A stretch of DNA of 14,439 nt, taken from assembly GCA_905372095.1 (NCBI GenBank), contig CAJPNK010000007.1, positions 1 through 14,439 on the forward strand, given 5' to 3'. The position numbers and the translations under genes are program-made. Below the pieces are notes generated by a model. The model ran no database searches. It saw nothing but the letters and a program-made list of their open reading frames with translations, and had not been told where the DNA came from. Source of the DNA: Candidatus Saccharimonadota bacterium (GTDB lineage Bacteria; Patescibacteriota; Saccharimonadia; Saccharimonadales; Saccharimonadaceae). Positions 6,484-12,880 of this stretch are shown in pieces. The number at the start of each line of letters is the position of its first letter. Within the stretch, counting starts at the first letter, position 1.

Positions 6484-7154
6484 CTGCTATTGAACGTACT
6501 AAAGCGATAGTGCTGCGCCGGACGAATTACGGCGAAGCAGATCGCATTTTGACATTACTAACACCGCTAGGGCAACGCAGTGCTATAGCGCGCGGCGTAC
6601 GGCGCGAGAAAAGCCGCTTGGCGGGCGGCATCGAGCTGTTTGCGGTTAGCGATGTAGTGTTGCGCCGCGGTAAAGGTAGCCTGTATACGATTACGCAGGC
6701 GCGGCTTGATCGTTTTTACCGACAGATTTTGCAAGATTATGATCGCTTGCAATTTGGTTATGAATGTATCAAACTGGTTGAACGCGCCAGCCGCGACGTC
6801 GATATTCCAGAATGGTTTGAAGTGCTGAGCGAGACGCTGGCAGGCTTGGGCGATGTAGTTTCTTTGCAGTTGGTGCAGGTATGGTTTTACCTGCGCTACG
6901 CTGAGCTAACGGGTTATGAGCTGAGTTTAGTGAACGATGTTGCTGGCCAACCGCTTGATCGCCAAAAGCGCTACATGTACGATTCGATTGAACGAGGCTT
7001 GCGACTGAGCGAACAAGGAGAGCTTACCGCTGATCATATTAAGTTTTTGCGCTTAGCAGCGAATAAATCGTTGCGTCTGGTGGCGCAAATTGGCGGGGTC
7101 GAGCAGATATTGCCAGGCTGCTGGTTATTGACTCGCCAACATGCTGGAGTTTAG
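6480..7154 (+). CDS. recO: DNA repair protein RecO
   Basis: A 224-residue protein of the usual RecO length. Residues 1-80 make the OB fold, with the family patterns KAIVLRRTNYGEADRILTLLTP and a basic GVRREKSRLAGGIELF stretch; the rest is the helical domain, including CIKLVERASRD and LRYAELTGYEL. RecO loads RecA onto SSB-coated DNA together with RecR. The cysteine cluster that binds zinc in many RecO proteins is absent here. The ATG overlaps the stop of the response regulator (ATGA), so recO is the third gene of the operon. Confidence 0.88.
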   Translation: MTAIERTKAIVLRRTNYGEADRILTLLTPLGQRSAIARGVRREKSRLAGGIELFAVSDVVLRRGKGSLYTITQARLDRFYRQILQDYDRLQFGYECIKLVERASRDVDIPEWFEVLSETLAGLGDVVSLQLVQVWFYLRYAELTGYELSLVNDVAGQPLDRQKRYMYDSIERGLRLSEQGELTADHIKFLRLAANKSLRLVAQIGGVEQILPGCWLLTRQHAGV

Positions 7155-7200
7155 TTGTTGAATTGGTCGCTTTATAGCGAAACTACTGAAAACCAAAGCG

Positions 7201-7209
7201 TGTTATACT
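7201..7209 (+). promoter_or_regulatory. Extended -10 promoter of glyS
   Basis: TGT-TATACT (7201-7209) is an extended -10 with no clear -35. Transcription would begin near 7216, leaving a leader of about 55 nt that contains the purine-rich Shine-Dalgarno region GAGAGGAGAAAGGAG (7248-7262). The leader is too short for a T-box riboswitch. Confidence 0.6.
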
Positions 7210-7269
7210 AAAACGTAAAGAGTTAAATACTCGCGCTCACCAACGCAGAGAGGAGAAAGGAGACTTCTT

Positions 7270-8829
7270 GTGAGTCAAGCAAAAATGGAAGCAATTATTA
7301 GCCTGTGCAAGCGCCGCGGCTTTATTTATCAGGGGTCGGATGTGTATGGCGGCTTGAGTGGTACGTGGGATTACGGTCCGCTGGGCGTGCAGCTGAAGCG
7401 TAATATTATGAATTTGTGGTGGCGCCGGTTTGTTGACGAGCGCGACGACATGTACGGCGTGGATGCGGCAATTTTGATGAATCAGAAAGTCTGGCAGGCC
7501 AGTGGACATGTGGATACGTTTGTCGATCCGCTGTGTGAAGATACGGTCAATCACCGCCGTTTTCGCACCGATCATATCCTCAAAGACAACGGCGTTGATG
7601 TCGATGGTATGACCATGGAACAGATGGATGCGGCGATTGTAGAAAAAGACATCAAAAGTCCTGATGGCAATCCGCTGAGTAAATCGCGAACGTTTAATAT
7701 GATGTTTGAAACGCAGATTGGTGCCGCGGCGTATGCGGCTCGCCAATCTTTAGTGTCGGAAGCTTGTAGATTGGCTGAATCTGCCTATGATACTATGAAT
7801 AAGGATTCAGGAGACGAGAGTAATGATTCGATTGAATTAAGGACCAGTCTATTAAATGAATATATGAACTTTGTCAAAAACCCTGTCATGAAGTATTTTG
7901 TTGATCAGAAGGACACAACAGTATATCTTCGCCCCGAAACCGCCCAAGGTATTTTCACCAATTTCAAGAACGTTGTCGATAGTTTCTACCCGAACTTACC
8001 GTTTGGTATTGCTCAGCAGGGTAAGGCATTTCGCAATGAAATTGCGCCGCGCGACTTCGTCTTCCGCTCTCGCGAGTTTGAGCAGATGGAGATTGAATAT
8101 TTCGTGATGTCACCTGATCGCGATGGACGTAGCCCCGAAAAAGGTGAAAAACATTTATGGGAAGAGGCGTTTGATGAGCTACTGGCGGCGACGCATGCGT
8201 TTTTAGCAGAACTGGGTTTGAAACCAGAGCACATTCACGAGCTAGACGTGCCGGCGGAGGATCGGGCGCACTATAGCAAAAAGACGATCGATATCGAATA
8301 CGATTATCCGATTGGTCGCGAGGAGTTGATGGGTATCGCGTATCGGACCGATTTTGACCTGATGAACATCCAGCGCGCCAGCGGCAAGAGTATGGAATAC
8401 ACCATCAAGGGAACGAACACAAAATTTGTTCCGCACGTCATCGAACCGTCGTTTGGTGTGGAGCGGGCGCTGATGGCGGTATTGTCGGGCGCGTACCGTG
8501 AGGACGAGCAAAACGGTGAAAAGCGGGTGTACTTGGCGCTACCAGAGCACTTGGCGCCAGTTAGATTTGCTGTTTCGCCACTGCTGAAAAACAAGCCAGA
8601 ATTGGTGGAAAAAGCCCGTGAAGTCTACGCTCAGCTCGCCAAAGCCAACCCTGGCCGGGTGATGTGGGATGACAACGGCAACATCGGCAAGCGCTACCGC
8701 CGCCAAGACGAAATCGGCACGCCGCACTGCGTGGTCATCGACTTCCAGACGCTGGAGGACGACACTGTCACCGTGCGTGAGCGGGATACGACGGAGCAAA
8801 AGCGAGTAGGTGTGTCAAGGCTAGTCTAG
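7270..8829 (+). CDS. glyS: Glycyl-tRNA synthetase (alpha2, class II) with an internal insertion
   Basis: A 519-residue GlyRS of the single-chain alpha2 type. Seen in order: KRRGFIYQGSDVYGGLSGTWDYGPLG, FNMMFETQIG (142-151), YLRPETAQGIFTNF (219-232), GKAFRNEIAPRDFVFRSREFEQMEIEYF (class II motif 2), HVIEPSFGVERAL (motif 3), and a C-terminal anticodon-binding domain with GNIGKRYRRQDEIGTP. It charges tRNA-Gly. Between FETQIG and YLRPETAQG most homologues have about 10 residues; here there are about 65 (153-218), encoded by an AT-rich stretch. The cysteines usual in the segment before FNxMF are missing (IKSPDGNPLSKS). The start is a GTG behind a strong Shine-Dalgarno; there is no competing upstream start. 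Confidence 0.95.
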   Translation: MSQAKMEAIISLCKRRGFIYQGSDVYGGLSGTWDYGPLGVQLKRNIMNLWWRRFVDERDDMYGVDAAILMNQKVWQASGHVDTFVDPLCEDTVNHRRFRTDHILKDNGVDVDGMTMEQMDAAIVEKDIKSPDGNPLSKSRTFNMMFETQIGAAAYAARQSLVSEACRLAESAYDTMNKDSGDESNDSIELRTSLLNEYMNFVKNPVMKYFVDQKDTTVYLRPETAQGIFTNFKNVVDSFYPNLPFGIAQQGKAFRNEIAPRDFVFRSREFEQMEIEYFVMSPDRDGRSPEKGEKHLWEEAFDELLAATHAFLAELGLKPEHIHELDVPAEDRAHYSKKTIDIEYDYPIGREELMGIAYRTDFDLMNIQRASGKSMEYTIKGTNTKFVPHVIEPSFGVERALMAVLSGAYREDEQNGEKRVYLALPEHLAPVRFAVSPLLKNKPELVEKAREVYAQLAKANPGRVMWDDNGNIGKRYRRQDEIGTPHCVVIDFQTLEDDTVTVRERDTTEQKRVGVSRLV

Positions 8830-8844
8830 GATTTAGGGGCGACC

Positions 8845-9459
8845 ATGGAAGCAAGGAATAGGGAGAGCTTAGTTGAGTTATTTCGGTTTAAGATTCAGGA
8901 ATTGGAAAGACATTTAACCAATCCTACGAAATCATCTCTTATAGAGTGCTCAAGTATCTTACGATTACTACTTTTGACTGATGAGTGTGGTCTTTTTGGT
9001 GAGCTTGCACGTAATATTCCAGATTTTCGCACAAGAAAGCGTGGAAGAGGAGTAGTTAAATTTAAGGCTCAAATACAAGCAGACTCTCACATACGAGACT
9101 TACCGTCGGGGGGATATGTTCATGCAGTAGTTGGGGGTGATGCGATACCTGAAAATAGTTCAAGGGTATATAATAGGGACGATTTTCTTAAGCTTCCAGT
9201 TATAGATGTTCGGCTTTTGGATGGCGAAGTAATAACTATGACCGTTAAGGATGTTATTAAATTTATTGCTAATAAATTAGGAGGCGTTCACGTTGATTAT
9301 AGTTCTCATGAGGAAAAAAATCAGCTATTGTATAAACTTAATGATAAATACCAGCTACAGATTGCAGGATCTGTCGTATATTCTATTAAAGGTTTGTCCG
9401 AAATTGTTCTAGCAACTTGCAAGAGGGTAGATGAGAAGCTAGTTGAGTTGGGATATTAG
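8845..9459 (+). CDS. Unrecognised AT-rich cytoplasmic protein
   Basis: A 204-residue protein with no family I can name. The first 70 residues are helical (REEL-type heptads, ILRLLLLTDECGLFGELAR); a basic RTRKRGRG patch follows; then a likely alpha/beta part with GGYVHAVVGGDAI, LPVIDVRLLDGEVITMTVKDVIKFIANKLGGVHVDYS, ending in a helix. No signal peptide, membrane helix or catalytic motif stands out. It starts 15 bp after glyS with a weak GGGG sequence 5 nt before the ATG, so it may be read from the glyS transcript. Its base composition and codon choice (many ATA, TTA, AGA) differ sharply from glyS, which suggests acquisition from elsewhere. Confidence 0.65.
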   Translation: MEARNRESLVELFRFKIQELERHLTNPTKSSLIECSSILRLLLLTDECGLFGELARNIPDFRTRKRGRGVVKFKAQIQADSHIRDLPSGGYVHAVVGGDAIPENSSRVYNRDDFLKLPVIDVRLLDGEVITMTVKDVIKFIANKLGGVHVDYSSHEEKNQLLYKLNDKYQLQIAGSVVYSIKGLSEIVLATCKRVDEKLVELGY

Positions 9460-9485
9460 CCTGTGCTTTAGTTCTAGCTACTAGC

Positions 9486-9533
9486 GACGGTTACAAGGGC
9501 GGTTTGCGCTATCAACTTTTTGACGCGTGCTAA
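9486..9533 (+). pseudogene. Relic of a Nudix hydrolase gene
   Basis: In frame this stretch reads DGYKGGLRYQLFDAC then TAA. The Nudix protein at 11641-12126 contains VGYKGNLRYQLFDAS directly after its Nudix box, and the DNA matches at roughly four bases in five over about 43 bp (the shared core TTTGCGCTATCAACT is perfect). No Nudix box precedes the relic; the stop codon of the gene at 8845 interrupts the frame upstream. It is most simply the broken end of a paralogous or duplicated Nudix gene removed when the AT-rich block arrived. Confidence 0.55.
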
Positions 9534-9539
9534 TATAAT
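9528..9539 (+). promoter_or_regulatory. Orphan extended -10 element
   Basis: TGC-TAATAT (9528-9536) overlaps a perfect TATAAT (9534-9539). No ATG follows within 10 nt, unlike the leaderless promoters nearby; it points to the hairpin-forming stretch at 9549-9587 instead. Confidence 0.35.
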
Positions 9540-9548
9540 ACATACAGC

Positions 9549-9587
9549 ATCTCGACTTGGGTTCGTCCCCGTCCGCGGCTAAGAGAT
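9549..9587 (+). ncRNA. Possible small structured RNA element
   Basis: ATCTC (9549-9553) can pair with GAGAT (9583-9587), enclosing a second hairpin in which GAC-TT-GGG (9554-9561) pairs with CCC-C-GTC (9567-9573) around a TTCGT loop. An extended -10 ends about 10 nt upstream. There is no oligo-T terminator after it. It matches no RNA family I know; GGGTTCG resembles a tRNA T-arm but the flanking stem does not fit one. Confidence 0.2.
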
Positions 9588-9628
9588 TATTGACATATTT
9601 GATAGAGTGCAAGAATATAGGGCTACAC

Positions 9629-9664
9629 TTGACAAATTAACAGATATTTGATAATATAAAGCTT
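9629..9664 (+). promoter_or_regulatory. Consensus leaderless-type promoter of the 9665 gene
   Basis: A perfect TTGACA (9629-9634), a 17-bp spacer and TGA-TAATAT (-10 at 9652-9657) end 7 nt before the ATG at 9665. Another perfect TTGACA lies at 9590-9595, and ATATTTGATA is repeated at 9595-9604 and 9644-9653, so the site may carry a duplicated promoter or operator half. Confidence 0.75.
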
Positions 9665-10930
9665 ATGAATAAACAATCAAGTTATGAAACAGGGTCGGAT
9701 ACGCACGAACAGGATCAAGAAGCGAGCGCGGTATCAGTAATGTCCAGTATACTTGAATCATATAAAAGATCTTTGTATGCGGACGGTTGGAGTGATGACG
9801 ATTTTGATACAGATGACGATCTAGGTGTTAGAACGCTAGCTGCTTATGTTGATTTTCTGAAAGAGCAAAAAGAACAAACAGTGCTTACGCCTCAGGAAAG
9901 GATTATAGTTGATGCCTATAGTGCGGTGGAACGGTATACAGACGCACTTACAGCTTACGACGAGGAGATAAAGTCTGTTGATCCGGAAGATCTTATGCCG
10001 GGTGGTTATGTTTACGAAGAGGCATCCGCTCAAAAAGATAAGGTAAAAGGCGTGCCTGGTAAAAGAAAAGAGTATTCTAACTGGTGTGAAACTATCAAGC
10101 GGATGGGTATTCTAAGCGATTACAAGTCACTTACTAGTGAAGGCTATAACGATGAGGACTTAGAGGATGAGTATTCATGTAATATACATCCGTCGGATAA
10201 TGATTTATCAATTATTATGAGTGATTTAACGTCACCTCCACGGCGGGCAGATAGTAAGTATGTGGGTGAGAGTAGAAGCGGATATATAGCGGAATTGTTT
10301 GCTAATATCAGGCGAGAAACGATAAATATGAATAATGCAGCTAGATTGCACGAATTTATTGGCAGTACTGTACGCCGTCATAATATTGATGCTGAAAGAA
10401 ACGAATCATCAAGACAGCAGAAAGCAGCCGCTGATCAGGCGCGAGAGGATGTTAATCAAGCGTTTACTGGTGGCGAAGAAGATAAAGAATCTATTATTAT
10501 GCCTCAGGATTGGAAAGAGCGCCAAGATTTCGTAAAAGAATGGTTTGCTAATCATGATCCTAATCAAATCACACCCGACAATTTGGAGGTTGCACGTAAG
10601 TATTTTGCTGAAGAGATTGAAATGCAGGCTAGGAGTATGCGTAGAGCGAGAGAAAAACATCCTGATATGATTGCGGCTCGGTATGCTGCTAATATAGCAG
10701 GTATTTTTGGTACGGGCTTTACTATTGGCGGTGATTTCAGGCCAGTTGATGTAGTTGTCGTTAGAAAGTTACAAAAAGATGGAGTTGTTGGGGAAATTAA
10801 TCCTGCTCAGTATGCTGCTTTAAGGATAGAGACTGTTGCAGAGGCTATCGGACTGGACGTCCATGATTTGACAGAAGACTATGGCAGTATATTTCAACGT
10901 GTTCCTGTATCCTCAAGAAGAGGCAGGTGA
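9665..10930 (+). CDS. Unrecognised AT-rich acidic protein
   Basis: A 421-residue, soluble-looking protein of unknown family. The N-terminal 60 residues are polar with an acidic patch (SDDDFDTDDDLG); the middle is helical and rich in Glu, Lys and Asp with several acid-rich linkers (NDEDLEDEYS, GGEEDKES); residues 300-340 form a long charged helix (ARKYFAEEIEMQARSMRRAREKH). The last 90 residues look better ordered: AARYAANIAGIFGTGFTIGGDFRPVDVVVVRKLQ and EAIGLDVHDLTEDYG. No signal peptide, membrane segment or catalytic motif is evident. It has its own strong promoter and an AT-rich composition like the gene at 8845, unlike the flanking housekeeping genes, so both may belong to one acquired block. 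Confidence 0.65.
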   Translation: MNKQSSYETGSDTHEQDQEASAVSVMSSILESYKRSLYADGWSDDDFDTDDDLGVRTLAAYVDFLKEQKEQTVLTPQERIIVDAYSAVERYTDALTAYDEEIKSVDPEDLMPGGYVYEEASAQKDKVKGVPGKRKEYSNWCETIKRMGILSDYKSLTSEGYNDEDLEDEYSCNIHPSDNDLSIIMSDLTSPPRRADSKYVGESRSGYIAELFANIRRETINMNNAARLHEFIGSTVRRHNIDAERNESSRQQKAAADQAREDVNQAFTGGEEDKESIIMPQDWKERQDFVKEWFANHDPNQITPDNLEVARKYFAEEIEMQARSMRRAREKHPDMIAARYAANIAGIFGTGFTIGGDFRPVDVVVVRKLQKDGVVGEINPAQYAALRIETVAEAIGLDVHDLTEDYGSIFQRVPVSSRRGR

Positions 10931-10942
10931 TCTCATCTGTAT
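10928..10942 (+). promoter_or_regulatory. Weak candidate -10 in the stop codon of the upstream gene
   Basis: TGA-TCTCAT (10928-10936) ends 6 nt before the ATG at 10943. It resembles TGA-TATCAT before the CYTH gene at 13472, but lacks the important A at the second hexamer position. It may be an eleventh-hour promoter or chance. Confidence 0.25.
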
Positions 10943-11632
10943 ATGATGAGAATACTGGCAATAATTTCCACCCACGGCAACGAATTATTAGGCCCAAATC
11001 TGCTGGCGTATATGCTCGCCAAACGGTCTAAACTGTTGGAAAATATGGAGTTCATCATGGCTAATCCGCGCGCTTACGCAAAGAATGTGCGCTATACTGA
11101 ATCGGATCTAAATAGGAGCTACGGACTTGGTCTGGACACTTATGAGGGTCGGCGTGCGAAGATTATTGAGGAGCGGATTCGGTTACTGAAGCCGGAGTTG
11201 GTATTGGATTTTCATACGACCACTGCCGAGCAGCCAAATATTTTGATAACGGCAGATAAAGATAATGAAGTAGTGCGGAGGTTTATCAACTCTAGCGCCG
11301 TAAAGGACATTCTGGTGGTTAAGCCGCTTAATGATATCACGACGGTGGTGTCGAATTTCGCGGCTTATGAAGTTCCAAATTCGCATTTGAACGATGATTT
11401 GTATGAGCAAATATGCGCCGACATAGCAAGATATTTGGACGAGGAGACAGTTGACCAAGAGCGAACTTTTTATAAGATGACGGGGAAGATTTTACCTGAG
11501 GAAGAAAAGAGCGTAACTAGTCTTGAAAACTTTGTTTATAACGATGAGCTGCAGGCTATTCCGGCGTTCCTTGGCGAGGAAGCGTATAGACAGGACGGTA
11601 CTTATGCTGGGTTTAGGCTGAAAGTGTTATAA
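10943..11632 (+). CDS. Succinylglutamate desuccinylase/aspartoacylase family zinc hydrolase
   Basis: A 229-residue member of the M14-like aspartoacylase family, about 70-80 residues shorter than typical members. Zinc ligands are visible in STHGNE (His11, Glu14) and LDFHTT (His91). The substrate-binding NPRA (41-44) and DLNRSY (55-60) are present, and near the C-terminus AIPAFLGEEAY matches the YPxFxxExAY segment of aspartoacylases. The reaction would be hydrolysis of an N-acyl amino acid; the natural substrate is not evident. The start could be 10943 or the next ATG at 10946. Its stop codon is part of the -10 box of the Nudix gene. Confidence 0.85.
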   Translation: MMRILAIISTHGNELLGPNLLAYMLAKRSKLLENMEFIMANPRAYAKNVRYTESDLNRSYGLGLDTYEGRRAKIIEERIRLLKPELVLDFHTTTAEQPNILITADKDNEVVRRFINSSAVKDILVVKPLNDITTVVSNFAAYEVPNSHLNDDLYEQICADIARYLDEETVDQERTFYKMTGKILPEEEKSVTSLENFVYNDELQAIPAFLGEEAYRQDGTYAGFRLKVL

Positions 11633-11640
11633 TTGTCTCT
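11625..11640 (+). promoter_or_regulatory. Extended -10 promoter of the Nudix gene
   Basis: TGT-TATAAT (11625-11633) ends 7 nt before the ATG at 11641. The TAA stop of the preceding gene (11630-11632) lies within the hexamer. No good -35 is seen. Predicts a leaderless mRNA. Confidence 0.7.
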
Positions 11641-12126
11641 ATGACAAAACTCACCAACGGGCATCTCGTAACGCAAGATTCAGCCGGAGTGACTCGCCAC
11701 GATTACCTCTACCGAATTTCGCTCAAAGCTCTCATCTATAACGATGCTGGGCAGATTTTGGTCGTTAAGGAAATTAATCGGACTTATTGGGATTTGCCGG
11801 GCGGAGGCATGGATTATGATGAGGATTTTGAATCATCGCTGAAACGCGAGTTGTACGAAGAAGTCGGCTATAAGGGCAATTTGCGCTATCAACTGTTTGA
11901 CGCATCAGAACAGATGTATATTGAGCGGCTTGATGCAAATCAAATCTGTTTTTATTGTTGCGTCTGGCCGGAGAACTTTGATTTTATACCAGGCGAAGAG
12001 GGTGATGAAATAATGTTTATTAATCCTGAGGAATTATTGCTTCAGAAGAGCGAGGTTGACGCGCCAGCTCGAGCGTATAGCGCGCATATGAAATGGCAGG
12101 AACTGCATAGCGAAATCGTGCGGTAA
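11641..12126 (+). CDS. Nudix hydrolase
   Basis: A 161-residue protein with a complete Nudix box: GGMDYDEDFESSLKRELYEEVGY fits Gx5Ex7REUxEExGU exactly. Upstream, ISLKALIYNDAGQILVVKE and YWDLPGGG are the usual Nudix strand and loop. It should hydrolyse a nucleoside diphosphate linked to another group; the fold does not tell the substrate. It has its own leaderless-type promoter and is followed by a toxin-antitoxin pair. A short relic of a related gene lies at 9486-9533. Confidence 0.9.
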   Translation: MTKLTNGHLVTQDSAGVTRHDYLYRISLKALIYNDAGQILVVKEINRTYWDLPGGGMDYDEDFESSLKRELYEEVGYKGNLRYQLFDASEQMYIERLDANQICFYCCVWPENFDFIPGEEGDEIMFINPEELLLQKSEVDAPARAYSAHMKWQELHSEIVR

Positions 12127-12147
12127 ATATTGATTTGGTTTCGCTAA

Positions 12148-12184
12148 TATTGCAATAAAATTATAATTTTGTTATAATATCTGC
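12148..12184 (+). promoter_or_regulatory. Promoter and candidate operator of the AbrB-Doc module
   Basis: TTGCAA (12150-12155), a 17-bp spacer and TGT-TATAAT (-10 at 12173-12178) end 6 nt before the ATG at 12185. Two perfect palindromes sit on the promoter: TATTGCAATA (12148-12157) over the -35, and AAAATTATAATTTT (12157-12170) filling the spacer. Antitoxins of this type commonly repress their own promoter, so these palindromes are likely operators. Confidence 0.7.
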
Positions 12185-12412
12185 ATGACAATCACTACAA
12201 TTCAAAAAGTTATCAAGATTGGTTCAAGCCGCGGCGTGACGCTGCCGGCGCGGGATTTGCGGGCGCTGGGGATTCGCGATGGTGACGAGGTGCGATTAAC
12301 GGTTGAGCAGGTAAAGCCGATTAAGCAGACAAATAAGCCGTCGCTTCGCCAGGATTATGATGATTTCAAAAAGCAGTATGGCGAAACGCTGAAAAACTTG
12401 GCAGACCGATGA
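12185..12412 (+). CDS. AbrB/MazE-type antitoxin
   Basis: A 75-residue protein. Residues 5-45 carry the swapped-hairpin AbrB DNA-binding domain: IQKVIKIGSSRGVTLPARDLRALGIRDGDEVRL, with the IGSSRGVTLP turn and LGI.DGDEV. The charged C-terminal tail (QDYDDFKKQYGETLKNLADR) is the part expected to bind the toxin. Its TGA overlaps the toxin start (ATGA). Together they form a toxin-antitoxin pair in which this protein represses the promoter and neutralises Doc. Confidence 0.88.
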   Translation: MTITTIQKVIKIGSSRGVTLPARDLRALGIRDGDEVRLTVEQVKPIKQTNKPSLRQDYDDFKKQYGETLKNLADR

Positions 12413-12804
12413 TTCGCTATCTGGAGATTGACGAAATTCTAGAGTTGCACTTTTGGATAATTGAGGATTTTGGCGGCTCGCATGGCGTACGCGATGAACT
12501 GGGGCTAAAGTCGCTGGCGGCTGCGCCGCAAACAGTTGTTTTTGGCGAGGAGCAATATGTGTCAGTTCACGAAAAGGCGGCGGTTTATTTGCGTAATTGT
12601 ATAGCAGATCATATCTTTACCGATGGCAATAAGCGCACAGCGGTGACGATTGCTGGCATCTTTTTGACGAGAAATGGCTGGAGAATGACTGCGTCGGCTG
12701 TTGAACTAGAAAATTTCGCCGTCCGCGTCGCGACCAATCATCTCGATATTGATGCGATTGCTGATTGGCTGGAGCGTCATTCGCGGGACGTATCGATGGT
12801 TTGA
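12409..12804 (+). CDS. doc: Doc-family toxin (Fic fold)
   Basis: A 131-residue protein of typical Doc length. The Doc version of the Fic motif is intact: HIFTDGNKRT (68-77), matching HxFx(D/N)(A/G)NKR. Also typical are LHFWIIEDFGGSHGVRDELGLKSLAAAP near the N-terminus and RNGW after the active-site helix. Known Doc toxins phosphorylate EF-Tu and stop translation. The start overlaps the antitoxin stop by ATGA. The more common partner of Doc is Phd; here it is an AbrB/MazE-type protein. Confidence 0.9.
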   Translation: MIRYLEIDEILELHFWIIEDFGGSHGVRDELGLKSLAAAPQTVVFGEEQYVSVHEKAAVYLRNCIADHIFTDGNKRTAVTIAGIFLTRNGWRMTASAVELENFAVRVATNHLDIDAIADWLERHSRDVSMV

Positions 12805-12844
12805 TAACAAGGAGTTTTAGTGGTAAATAGGGTTTCTATGAGGT

Positions 12845-12880
12845 TTCTTGCCGCCTGACAGAGATGATATACTAAAGCTT
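12845..12880 (+). promoter_or_regulatory. Leaderless-type promoter of the phosphatase gene
   Basis: TTCTTG (12845-12850), a 17-bp spacer and TGA-TATACT (-10 at 12868-12873) end 7 nt before the ATG at 12881. This argues against the in-frame ATG at 12848, which lies within the promoter. Confidence 0.7.

Noticed and set aside
7167..7180. Hairpin TCGCT-TTAT-AGCGA after recO as terminator
   Set aside because: The stem is only 5 bp and no T run follows.
7210..7269. T-box riboswitch in the glyS leader
   Set aside because: The leader of about 55 nt is too short for a T-box and shows no T-box sequence.
9557..9580. tRNA 3' end or attachment site (GGGTTCG)
   Set aside because: The loop is TTCGTCC instead of TTCRANY and the arms do not make a 5-bp T stem or an acceptor stem.
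12848..12880. Upstream ATG for the histidine phosphatase
   Set aside because: It falls between the -35 and -10, and would add 11 residues before the motif that is normally at the N-terminus.
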